A stretch of 64,000 nucleotides of DNA from Polaribacter cellanae (GTDB taxonomy: Bacteria; Bacteroidota; Bacteroidia; Flavobacteriales; Flavobacteriaceae), in assembly GCF_017569185.1 (NCBI RefSeq), contig NZ_CP071869.1, positions 2,842,001 through 2,906,000 of the forward strand, in the 5' to 3' direction. Below, piece after piece: positions 14,943 to 21,982 of this stretch. How positions within the stretch are numbered: position 1 is the stretch's first letter; each line of letters begins with the position of its first letter. The notes under the pieces were generated by a model. The model searched no databases. It was not told the origin of the DNA and saw only the letters and a program-made list of their open reading frames with translations. The translations under genes and the position numbers were made by a program.

Positions 14943-16373
14943 ATGCAATCAACTAAAAAAATAGGCTTGCTTTTAGGCCCATTATTATTTTTTCTTATCC
15001 AGTTTCTACCAATTACTTTAGTATCAGAAAAAGCAGATGCAGTAATTGCAGTGGCTGTTTGGATGGTAATTTGGTGGATTACAGAAACTGTAAATATTGC
15101 AATTACAGCCTTGTTGCCACTTATTTTATTTCCATTATTAAAAATTATGAATATTGCAGATGTTGGTGCCAATTATGGGAGTCCAATTATCTTTTTATTC
15201 TTTGGTGGTTTTGTGTTGGCTTTGGCTTTAGAGAAAGTAAACTTACACAAAAGAATTGCGTTAAATATTGTAAAACTTACAGGAACAACGCCCAATAAAG
15301 TAGTGTTGGGTTTTATTTTGGCAACTGCTTTTATGAGCATGTGGATTAGCAATACAGCATCTACAGTTGTAATGTTACCCATAGCAATATCGGTAATTAG
15401 GCTTTTAATAAAAGACGAAGATGGTTTTACAAAAGGCGACAAAAACTTTGCATTAAGCATTATGTTAGGAATTGCTTTTGGCGCAAATGCTGGTGGCATT
15501 GCCACAGTTATTGGTACACCACCAAATTCGGTTTTAATAGGACTTTTAGAAAATCAATATAACATTCAAATATCTTTTTTAACTTGGATAAGCTTTGGTT
15601 TGCCTTTTTCTCTATTAATAATTACTGCAGTCTATGTTGTTTTAGTAAAATGGATGTTTCCTTGCAAAGATATTTTGTTTACAGCATCAGGAAATATTAT
15701 AGACGATGAAATAAAAAAAATAGGTAAGATATCCAAAGAAGAAAAAAGAGTTTTAACTGTTTTTGCGATTATAGTATTACTTTGGGTTACTAGAACCATT
15801 ATCAATAGTATTTTTCCAGCATTAAAATTGTCTGATACCATTATTAGTTTAATAGGTGCTGTTTCCTTATTTGCAATTCCACTAAATTTCAAAAAAGGGA
15901 ACTTTATTTTAGAATGGAAAGATACTGAGAAATTAGCTTGGGGAATTTTATTTCTTTTTGGTGGAGGTTTAGCACTCGCAAAAGGTATGGCTTCCAGTGG
16001 TTTGGTAGATTTAATAACTGAAACAATTTCGGCTGGTAATTTCCCAGTTTTACTCACAGTTTCTCTATTAATTTTATTGATGTTGTTTATGACAGAATTA
16101 ATGAGTAACGTAGCTTTAGTAGCAGTTTTAGCACCAGTTGTAGCAGGCATTGCAATCGGTTTAAAGATTCCTATTTTAAACTTATTAATTCCTGTAACTA
16201 TGGCAAGTAGTTGTGCATTTATGTTGCCAATGGCAACACCACCCAATGCCATTGTTTTTGCGAGTGGTTATGTAAAAGTAAACCAGATGGTTAGAGCAGG
16301 AATTGTACTAAACTTAATAGCTGTTGGATTGTTAATTTTGTATTATCAGTTTGTAATTCCGCTCTTTTTTTAA
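14943..16373 (+). CDS. SLC13/DASS family Na+-coupled anion symporter
   Basis: This 476-residue inner-membrane protein has about 11 hydrophobic segments. The family's two substrate/sodium motifs are visible: MWISNTASTVVMLP (SNT, about residue 138) and its symmetry mate MTELMSNVALVAVLAP, plus PMATPPNAIVFASG near residue 430. Members import dicarboxylates (succinate, malate), citrate or sulfate with sodium. The substrate cannot be fixed here; PNAIVFASG favours the dicarboxylate branch. It is a solo transporter gene downstream of a DinB-like gene. Confidence 0.9.
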   Translation: MQSTKKIGLLLGPLLFFLIQFLPITLVSEKADAVIAVAVWMVIWWITETVNIAITALLPLILFPLLKIMNIADVGANYGSPIIFLFFGGFVLALALEKVNLHKRIALNIVKLTGTTPNKVVLGFILATAFMSMWISNTASTVVMLPIAISVIRLLIKDEDGFTKGDKNFALSIMLGIAFGANAGGIATVIGTPPNSVLIGLLENQYNIQISFLTWISFGLPFSLLIITAVYVVLVKWMFPCKDILFTASGNIIDDEIKKIGKISKEEKRVLTVFAIIVLLWVTRTIINSIFPALKLSDTIISLIGAVSLFAIPLNFKKGNFILEWKDTEKLAWGILFLFGGGLALAKGMASSGLVDLITETISAGNFPVLLTVSLLILLMLFMTELMSNVALVAVLAPVVAGIAIGLKIPILNLLIPVTMASSCAFMLPMATPPNAIVFASGYVKVNQMVRAGIVLNLIAVGLLILYYQFVIPLFF

Positions 16374-16447
16374 TTGTCATCCTAGATTTGTTAATTAGTT
16401 TTCAAAAATTAACAATTACATATTTCTTTTTCTCGTAATTTTAAAGT

Positions 16448-16813
16448 GTGAAAAAGGAAGAAGTAAAATTAGTTAAAAAAACGAAAAAAAGCTACAGAGT
16501 TGCGCGTCCAAATCAAACGGGTTTCTCAAGTCCTGCAACACATTATACAGAGCCAAGAATCGATTTAAACGATGCTTTAATCGAGAATCCTTCGTCCACT
16601 TTTTATGTTCGAGTTTCAGATAATAGTTTTAGTGAATTCGAAATTTTCGAAAAAGATGTTCTAATTATCGACAAATCGCTTACGCCAAAAAACAATCAAT
16701 TAGCAGTTGTTGTGCAAGAAGGATGTTTTCAAATTAATAGAATAGCCTGCAATTCTAAAGAGGAAATTCAACTTTGGGGCGTAATTACTTATATTATAAA
16801 ATCTGCTTTGTAG
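16448..16813 (+). CDS. umuD: UmuD-like S24 protein lacking the catalytic lysine
   Basis: This 121-residue protein starts at GTG. It aligns without gaps to E. coli UmuD: QTGFSSPATHYTEPRIDLN matches the cleavage region (Gly25 kept, Cys24 is Thr), and SDNSFSEFEIFEKDVLIID matches the active-site segment with Ser60 kept (GDSM has become DNSF). The position of catalytic Lys97 is Asn97 (FQINRI, codon AAT), so RecA-stimulated self-cleavage looks impaired. UmuD normally becomes UmuD' and joins UmuC as DNA polymerase V. The family call is strong; active protease is doubtful. umuC lies 590 bases downstream with a toxin-antitoxin pair between them. Confidence 0.88.
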   Translation: MKKEEVKLVKKTKKSYRVARPNQTGFSSPATHYTEPRIDLNDALIENPSSTFYVRVSDNSFSEFEIFEKDVLIIDKSLTPKNNQLAVVVQEGCFQINRIACNSKEEIQLWGVITYIIKSAL

Positions 16814-16841
16814 TTTTTTAAAAATTTAATTAAAAATAAAA

Positions 16842-16859
16842 AGTACTTTTTTAAGTACT
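16842..16859 (+). promoter_or_regulatory. Paired AGTACT palindromes, candidate YefM operator
   Basis: Two AGTACT hexamers (16842-16847 and 16854-16859) lie 12 bases centre to centre, directly upstream of the -7 element of yefM. In E. coli the YefM operator also consists of two short palindromes with a GTAC core at a similar spacing, which makes autoregulation by this YefM plausible. The palindromes are seen; binding is inference. Confidence 0.6.
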
Positions 16860-16865
16860 TTTATA

Positions 16866-16873
16866 TATATTTG
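16866..16873 (+). promoter_or_regulatory. -7 element of the yefM-yoeB module
   Basis: TATATTTG fits the flavobacterial TANNTTTG consensus and ends 4 bases before the yefM ATG, implying a very short or leaderless transcript. It gives the module its own promoter inside umuDC. No clear TTG -33 box is seen. Confidence 0.5.
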
Positions 16874-16877
16874 CAAT

Positions 16878-17126
16878 ATGGAAATAGTAAATTATACAGA
16901 TTTTCGTTCCAATTTAAAGCATTGGTTTGAAAAAGTGATTAATGATGTGAGTGACGTTGTTATCAAAAGAAAAAATGGGAAAGATTTAGTTTTAATATCT
17001 TTAGATGAATACAATTCATTGAAAGAAACTAACTATTTGTTATCTGGAAAAAACGGAGCTGTTCTATTAGATTCAATCGAAGAATTAGAAAGTGGTAAAG
17101 GCTTAAGAAAAGAATTGATAGAATAA
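16878..17126 (+). CDS. yefM: YefM/Phd-family antitoxin
   Basis: This 82-residue protein begins MEIVNYTDFRSNLKHWFEKV, followed by DVVIKRKNGKDLVLISLDEYNSLKET, the canonical Phd/YefM DNA-binding fold, and a C-terminal acidic arm (LLDSIEELESGKGLRKELIE) that should cover the toxin active site. The stop overlaps the yoeB start by one base (TAATG). Paired palindromes upstream suggest self-repression together with YoeB. The module is inserted between umuD and umuC. Confidence 0.93.
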   Translation: MEIVNYTDFRSNLKHWFEKVINDVSDVVIKRKNGKDLVLISLDEYNSLKETNYLLSGKNGAVLLDSIEELESGKGLRKELIE

Positions 17127-17386
17127 TGCAATTAATTTGGTCGACTAAATCTTGGAATGATTATCTCTATTGGCAAAAAGTCGATAAAAAAATTGCAAAA
17201 CGAATTAACGAATTACTTAAAGTTTGTATGCGAACTCCTTTTGAAGGAATAGGAAAGCCTGAAGCTTTAAAAAATAATTTACAAGGATATTGGTCTAGAA
17301 GAATTACAAGCGAACATCGATTAGTTTATAAATGTGAAAATGAAGAGTTGTTCATTTTGGCTTGTAGATATCATTATGGGCAGTAA
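17126..17386 (+). CDS. yoeB: YoeB-type ribosome-dependent mRNA endonuclease toxin
   Basis: This 86-residue protein keeps the catalytic residues at the same numbers as E. coli YoeB: Glu46 (GKPEAL), Arg65 (SEHRLVYK), His83 and Tyr84 (CRYHYGQ, C-terminal). It should therefore be an active RelE-fold RNase that cleaves mRNA on the ribosome. It is one-base coupled to yefM. The umuC start follows 18 bases after its stop, so transcription from the yefM promoter should read into umuC, potentially linking the toxin module to polymerase expression. Confidence 0.95.
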   Translation: MQLIWSTKSWNDYLYWQKVDKKIAKRINELLKVCMRTPFEGIGKPEALKNNLQGYWSRRITSEHRLVYKCENEELFILACRYHYGQ

Positions 17387-17404
17387 ATTTTATTTTTTTA
17401 AACC

Positions 17405-18679
17405 ATGATTGCCTTAGTAGATTGCAACAGTTTTTATGCTTCTTGCGAACAAGTTTTTAGACCCGATTTACAGGGAAAACCAGTCGTTGTTTTAAGTAAT
17501 AACGATGGTTGTGTAATTGCAGCAAATAAAGAAGCAAAAGCGTTGGCTCACATTCCTATGTTTCAGCCAGTTTTCAAAATAAAAAATATTTTAAAAGCCA
17601 ATAATGTAACTTGTTTTTCATCTAATTACACATTGTATGCAGATATGTCTCAACGAGTTATGGATACTTTGCGAGAATTCTCGCCAATTGTAGAAGAATA
17701 TAGTATCGACGAAAGTTTTGTGGATTTATCGTATTATCATACGGATGAATTAGATAAAATTGTCCATAAAATTAAAGAAAAAATTTATAAAAATACAGGA
17801 ATTCCTGTTGGAGTAGGAGTTGCAAAAACGAAGTCGCTTTCTAAAATGGCGAATAAATTTGCCAAGAAAATTCCTGAGAATAACGGAGTTTACGTTGTAG
17901 ATTCAGAAGAAAAAAGACAGCTTTTATTAAGTTCTGCTAAAATAAAAGACATTTGGGGAGTTGGACGAAAACACACCATTCGCATTGAAAATACTGGAGC
18001 AAAAACAGCTTTAGATTTTGCAAATACCAATTTGGCTTGGGTAAGAAAAGAATTAACAGTTGTTGGAGAACGTCTTTGGCGAGAATTAAATAATTTACCT
18101 TGTTTGGAATTGGTTACAGAAACCAGTGTAAAAAAAGGAATTGGAACTGCTAAATCTTTCGGAAAAAAGTTGGCAGATTATAGTATCATCTCTGAAGCAA
18201 CCAGTTTTTATGTAGCAGAAGTTGCAGATTTGTTACGTCAGCAAGGTTCTGCAGCAGGTTGTATTGAGGTTTTTTTACAGACGAATTATTTTAGTAATTC
18301 CGACAATCAATATTCAAATAAAATAGTTATTACTCTAGATACACCCACAAATAATACAATTAAATTAACGAAAGAGGCTTTAAAAGGACTCAAAAAAATC
18401 TACAAATCTGGTTATCGCTATAAAAAAGTAGGTGTAAATTTATTTAATTTAGTTCCAGAAAACCAAGTGCAAACAAGTCTTTTTTACGAAGAACATAAAA
18501 GTGAAAGCAAAGAATTAGGAAAAGTAATTGACGCTTTAAATAGTAAGTTTGGTAAGAATAAGGTAAAATTAGCAACTGTTGGTAATCGCGAAAAAGATTG
18601 GGCGTTAATTAAAGAACATAGGAGCCCAAGATTTACTACACAATGGAGTGAGTTGTTAACGATTGGGAAGAGAAACTAA
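17405..18679 (+). CDS. umuC: Y-family DNA polymerase UmuC (Pol V catalytic subunit)
   Basis: This 424-residue protein has the Y-family palm motifs: [20 protein letters not shown] at the N-terminus, [18 protein letters not shown], and [15 protein letters not shown] carrying the catalytic Asp-Glu pair (about residues 100-107). A helix-hairpin-helix region ([21 protein letters not shown]) and a C-terminal UmuC-type domain follow. The length matches E. coli UmuC (422). It performs error-prone translesion synthesis with UmuD'. The upstream UmuD may not self-cleave, and a yefM-yoeB pair separates the two genes. Confidence 0.95.
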   Translation: MIALVDCNSFYASCEQVFRPDLQGKPVVVLSNNDGCVIAANKEAKALAHIPMFQPVFKIKNILKANNVTCFSSNYTLYADMSQRVMDTLREFSPIVEEYSIDESFVDLSYYHTDELDKIVHKIKEKIYKNTGIPVGVGVAKTKSLSKMANKFAKKIPENNGVYVVDSEEKRQLLLSSAKIKDIWGVGRKHTIRIENTGAKTALDFANTNLAWVRKELTVVGERLWRELNNLPCLELVTETSVKKGIGTAKSFGKKLADYSIISEATSFYVAEVADLLRQQGSAAGCIEVFLQTNYFSNSDNQYSNKIVITLDTPTNNTIKLTKEALKGLKKIYKSGYRYKKVGVNLFNLVPENQVQTSLFYEEHKSESKELGKVIDALNSKFGKNKVKLATVGNREKDWALIKEHRSPRFTTQWSELLTIGKRN

Positions 18680-18891
18680 TTTATTTCAAGATTAAAAAAT
18701 GTATATTTATTATAGAAAAAGCATAAGAATTATGTATTTAGAAACAAGAAAACACGAATTTATACTTTAAATAAAAACATAGAAAGTAACACTAACAAGA
18801 GTTAAATTAGTGTAGTGGCTGTTATTTTAAAAAACACTCGTTTTATTTGTTGTAATAAAGTTACAATAAAACATTTAGATAGTTTACAAAA

Positions 18892-19323
18892 TTATCGATT
18901 GCTTAATTTTTGAAAATAAAAAGCTGGCAACAATAATAATAAGAATAGTGGATGAATTATAAAACGTCGTATGTAAAAAGGAAGTAAATAACCATTTTCG
19001 AATTGATTTCTTAATAAAAGAACGAATATAACAATTAAAACCATAAATGCTGTCATTAAGAAAAAACCTGTAAACTTTAAATAGTCTTTCCTTTCAAACA
19101 AAACCCAAATAATTCCTAAAGTTATAATTGAATTTAAAATATATCGAAACAACATATCTACCATTAAATGCCAAATATCTATTTCTGGCATTTTGGTGTA
19201 TAAATAATCGTTTTTAAAATACTCGATTAATGGATCGTAAAATAATTTAGCAGAAAAAGCGCGAATTACAAAAAGTAAAAACACCAATATTAAAGTTAGA
19301 ATTATTTTAATGTATTTGTTCAT
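18892..19323 (-). CDS. Exosortase F system-associated membrane protein
   Basis: This 143-residue protein has about four transmembrane helices, beginning MNKYIKIILTLILVFLLFV and containing FYDPLIEYFKNDY and a C-terminal FYIRRFIIHPLFLLLLLPAFYF. The conserved pairing of such a protein immediately downstream of exosortase F is characteristic of Flavobacteriia. Start and upstream stop overlap as ATGA, so the two are translationally coupled. The role is presumably to assist the exosortase; its mechanism is not known. Confidence 0.85.
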   Translation of the reverse strand: MNKYIKIILTLILVFLLFVIRAFSAKLFYDPLIEYFKNDYLYTKMPEIDIWHLMVDMLFRYILNSIITLGIIWVLFERKDYLKFTGFFLMTAFMVLIVIFVLLLRNQFENGYLLPFYIRRFIIHPLFLLLLLPAFYFQKLSNR

Positions 19324-19856
19324 TTTTTATAGTTTGAAAACTTATTTACCCAAAGCACCCACAATAAAAATACAGTCCCGTAAATAATTGCAGGAAAAAC
19401 TAAGTTGTGTAAAAACTCTTGTTTATTTGGGTATTTAAAAATCATAACTGTTAGAAACGCAATTCTAAAAATATTTATAACATAAATAAAAAGACTTCCT
19501 AAAATAGAGAAAATAATCGTTGCTTTAATAGAGCCTGCAAAAGCAACAATAAAAGCAATAAATAAAATAATAATACTTATAGAATTACAACCTTCAATTA
19601 CTCTAGCAGTATAAATATTGTCTATTAATAATTTAACAGAAAGCTCCTCTTTATGTTGCTTATAATCTGCATAAAACCCAAAGAATTCTAAAACATCTAC
19701 AGTTTGTTCTGCTACAGTTGTGGTAATAGTTGCTGTTCGAAAAGGAACTTCTTTTTGCTGAGAATTTTGTAAGTATGTTGCATAAATTGCAAATAATATA
19801 AAATATGTAGCAAAAAATTTAATCAGAAAAAAGACAACGTTTTTATGTTTTTTCAC
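19320..19856 (-). CDS. xrtF: Exosortase family protein XrtF
   Basis: This is about 178 residues if the GTG at 19856 is used (giving MKKHKNVVFFLIKFFATY); the frame stays open to 19931, but that longer start would overlap the divergent GAF gene and adds a non-conserved tail. Catalytic residues of exosortases are visible: Cys in VIEGCNSISI, Arg in INIFRIAFL, His in EFLHNLVFP, each at a membrane-helix edge. Exosortases are thought to be transpeptidases acting on C-terminal sorting signals of surface proteins; XrtF targets are unknown. It is coupled to its small partner gene. Confidence 0.85.
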   Translation of the reverse strand: MKKHKNVVFFLIKFFATYFILFAIYATYLQNSQQKEVPFRTATITTTVAEQTVDVLEFFGFYADYKQHKEELSVKLLIDNIYTARVIEGCNSISIIILFIAFIVAFAGSIKATIIFSILGSLFIYVINIFRIAFLTVMIFKYPNKQEFLHNLVFPAIIYGTVFLLWVLWVNKFSNYKK

Positions 19857-19907
19857 AACAGATTTTAATTTAATTTTGTGGATTATTACTAAAGACGAAG
19901 ATACAAA

Positions 19908-20360
19908 ATGGATATTTATAAAATACAACAAGAAATCGATGCAATAATTTCTTCAGAAAAATCGTTAGAATTAAAACTGCAAGAAATTTGCGACACTTTA
20001 GAAAAACAGATTTCTTATTACGATTGGGTTGGTTTTTATTTTAAAAATGGAGATAAAGAAGAACTAAAATTAGCACAATATACAGGAGAAGAAACAGAGC
20101 ATACGATTATTCCTTTTGGAAAAGGTATTTGTGGGCAAGTAGCTGTTAGTAACGAAAACTTTGTAGTGCAAGATGTCTCTGAGCAAAACAATTATATTTC
20201 TTGTGGTTGGCAGGTAAAGTCGGAAATTGTAATACCTATTTTTGTAGATGGAGAAAATATTGGGCAAATAGATATCGATTCTCATACAGCAAATACGTTT
20301 ACAGCAAAAGACGAAGAATTGTTAGAGTATATCTGTAAAAAAATAAGTATTTTATTTTAA
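19908..20360 (+). CDS. GAF-domain protein, fRMsr-like (free methionine-(R)-sulfoxide reductase fold)
   Basis: This 150-residue single-domain GAF protein contains YDWVGFYF, FGKGICGQVAVSNENFVVQDV, YISCGWQVKSEIVIPIFVDGENIGQIDIDSH. The Cys in GKGICG and the Cys preceding the SEIVIP stretch match two of the redox cysteines of free Met-R-sulfoxide reductases, which repair oxidised free methionine. A signalling GAF is the alternative. It is divergent from xrtF with a 51-base gap between starts and is probably monocistronic. Confidence 0.75.
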   Translation: MDIYKIQQEIDAIISSEKSLELKLQEICDTLEKQISYYDWVGFYFKNGDKEELKLAQYTGEETEHTIIPFGKGICGQVAVSNENFVVQDVSEQNNYISCGWQVKSEIVIPIFVDGENIGQIDIDSHTANTFTAKDEELLEYICKKISILF

Positions 20361-20405
20361 AAAAAAAATATTTTTATAATATTTGTAGTATAAAACCCCC
20401 TATAA

Positions 20406-21392
20406 ATGAAAAAAACAAATAACTATTTAGTTTCTTTTTTGTCAAATAAAACAAGTCTTTCTTTGATAAGAAAATCATCAAATAATAAATTATTCTATAG
20501 TTCTATTATTTTATTTTTTGTATCTATTTTTCCACAATCAATTTTTTCTCACGGAACAGTAACAAGTCCTGCAAGTAGAATTTGGCAATGTCGTTTTCTT
20601 GAAAACCCAGAAAACCCCACCTCTAAAGCATGTATGGCTGCAGTTGCTTCTCATGGAACTCAACCTTTTTATGATTGGAGTGCAGTTCGTCAAGGAAATG
20701 CTAATGGAGATCATCAACGATATATTTTAGATGGAAATTTAGCAAGTGGTGGAGACCCCGATAAATATGGTGGTTTAGATCAGGTAAGATCAGATTGGGT
20801 TGCTACAAGTGTATCTCCTGGTCCATTTACTGTTACTTGGTATAATAAGGTTGGTCATAAATCTGAATATTATAGAGTATATATAACAAAAGAAGGTTGG
20901 TCTCCAAACAAGCCTTTAGCATGGGGTGATTTAGAATTATTGGCAGAAACAGGTCCTAAAGATGGGAAAGAAAAATACACTGTAATAAATGTAACCTTAC
21001 CTAAAAGAACAGGAAAACATGTAATTTACAGTATTTGGCAGAATAGAATAGGATTAAGTGCAGAAGCCTTCTACTCTACAAGCGATATTGATTTTGGTAA
21101 TACGTTATCTGTAAATGAGTATAACGAGCAATTAGCTAAACTAAATCAAAATTATCCAAACCCTTTTGCAGTAAGTAGTAAAATAGGATACACCATTCGA
21201 AAAGAAGGAAATGTTTCTCTTAAGGTTTATGACATTCTTGGTAAAGAAGTAGCTACTTTAGTTGATGGTTACCAAACAGCTGGCGATTACAATATTATCT
21301 TTAAGAATGAAACTTTAGATGAAGGTGTTTATTTTTATGTATTTAAATTAGATAGTTATATAGAAACTAAAAAAATGATTTTGAAAAAGTAA
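20406..21392 (+). CDS. Secreted AA10 lytic polysaccharide monooxygenase with type IX sorting domain
   Basis: This 328-residue protein has a long signal peptide (residues 1-48) ending IFS before His49, so the mature N-terminus is HGTVTSPASR, giving the first His of the copper brace. The second is His151 in YNKVGHKSEYYRVYITK, and the axial aromatic is in EAFYSTSDI. This is a chitin/cellulose-active AA10 catalytic domain (about 49-235). Residues 245-328 form a type A sorting domain (LNQNYPNPFAVSSKI ... GKEVATLVDG ... KKMILKK), directing export by type IX secretion. PorT in this window fits. Substrate is probably chitin, unproven. Confidence 0.92.
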   Translation: MKKTNNYLVSFLSNKTSLSLIRKSSNNKLFYSSIILFFVSIFPQSIFSHGTVTSPASRIWQCRFLENPENPTSKACMAAVASHGTQPFYDWSAVRQGNANGDHQRYILDGNLASGGDPDKYGGLDQVRSDWVATSVSPGPFTVTWYNKVGHKSEYYRVYITKEGWSPNKPLAWGDLELLAETGPKDGKEKYTVINVTLPKRTGKHVIYSIWQNRIGLSAEAFYSTSDIDFGNTLSVNEYNEQLAKLNQNYPNPFAVSSKIGYTIRKEGNVSLKVYDILGKEVATLVDGYQTAGDYNIIFKNETLDEGVYFYVFKLDSYIETKKMILKK

Positions 21393-21444
21393 TTTTTTTA
21401 GTATATTCGGAATCTTATTAAAACATCATTAAATCCCTAAAATA

Positions 21445-21570
21445 ATGAGAAAAAAACAATTTACTAGATCTACAGGTCGTAACAATCATTTAAATTTTGT
21501 TGATAAAAAACAATCATGGATGGATAATTTCGTTGAATGGTTTCATGACTTTTTAGAAAAAGCAGAGTAA
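21445..21570 (+). CDS. Small protein, 41 codons, unknown
   Basis: A short frame starts ATG at 21445 and stops TAA at 21568-21570, reading MRKKQFTRSTGRNNHLNFVD and then an aromatic tail with WMDNFVEWFHDFLEKAE. The N-half is basic and the C-half is an amphipathic helix with Trp and Phe. It begins 52 bases after the LPMO stop in the same orientation and may share its transcript. The AT-rich purine leader before the ATG is compatible with translation. I recognise no family; the coding status needs conservation data. Confidence 0.5.
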   Translation: MRKKQFTRSTGRNNHLNFVDKKQSWMDNFVEWFHDFLEKAE

Positions 21571-21591
21571 TTTTTCTTATACCTATACTTA

Positions 21592-21751
21592 ATACCATTT
21601 CTGCATAAAAACTATTGTAATAAAACACGCTTTTTTGCTCTTTACTAAAAAATAAAAAAAAACATTAGAGCATAAGGTTATGCTCTAATTTTCTTTTTTG
21701 TATATAAAAAAACATTATTTTTTTACAGTAATTTCAAAACAGAAATGGTAT
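21592..21751. repeat. MITE-like element with 12-base terminal inverted repeats
   Basis: ATACCATTTCTG (21592-21603) and CAGAAATGGTAT (21740-21751) are perfect inverted copies flanking 136 bases that include a strong central hairpin and imperfectly complementary subterminal sequence. There is no coding capacity. It resembles a miniature inverted-repeat element, but target-site duplication is not evident. Confidence 0.5.
21665..21699 (+). terminator. Intrinsic terminator (LPMO/small-gene transcript)
   Basis: TTAGAGCATAA (21665-21675) pairs perfectly with TTATGCTCTAA (21678-21688) around GG, followed by TTTTCTTTTTT. It is the first strong terminator after the LPMO and the 41-codon frame. Confidence 0.8.
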
Positions 21752-21928
21752 AAGATTCTTAGAATGAAAAAAAATCAATAGAGTTTTCTTAGAAAAACAT
21801 TTTCTTCTTCTAGAAAAAAGCAAGACAAAAAAACACCAAGAAATTAGATACTTTAGTCGTAAGTTTTAAAACCAAAGTTCAAATACATTAGTTGTTAATT
21901 ACTTCTGGTTTTTGTTACTATCTTTTTA

Positions 21929-21959
21929 TTGTCTTACGAGGTTGCTTTTACTACATTTG
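21929..21959 (+). promoter_or_regulatory. Candidate purH promoter
   Basis: TTG (21929-21931) and TACATTTG (21952-21959) are separated by 20 bases, close to the flavobacterial TTG-N17/19-TANNTTTG layout. The ATG of purH follows 23 bases after the -7 element. Confidence 0.55.
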
Positions 21960-21982
21960 TGTGCTTAACAACACAACACTAA

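Larger units (their letters stand above)
21571..21982. other. Gene-free stretch with inverted-repeat element, terminator and purH promoter
   Basis: No open frame of note lies here. It contains a 160-base element bounded by perfect 12-base inverted ends (21592-21751) enclosing a strong hairpin (21665-21699), AT-rich spacer, and a -7 element TACATTTG at 21952-21959 for purH. Confidence 0.6.

Noticed and set aside
15632..16252. 206-codon open frame antisense to the DASS transporter
   Set aside because: It lies wholly inside a clear transporter gene on the other strand and has no recognisable domain.
19857..19931. Longer N-terminus for XrtF starting at 19931
   Set aside because: Would overlap the divergent GAF gene by 24 bases and adds 25 residues unlike the usual short exosortase leader; the GTG at 19856 fits better.
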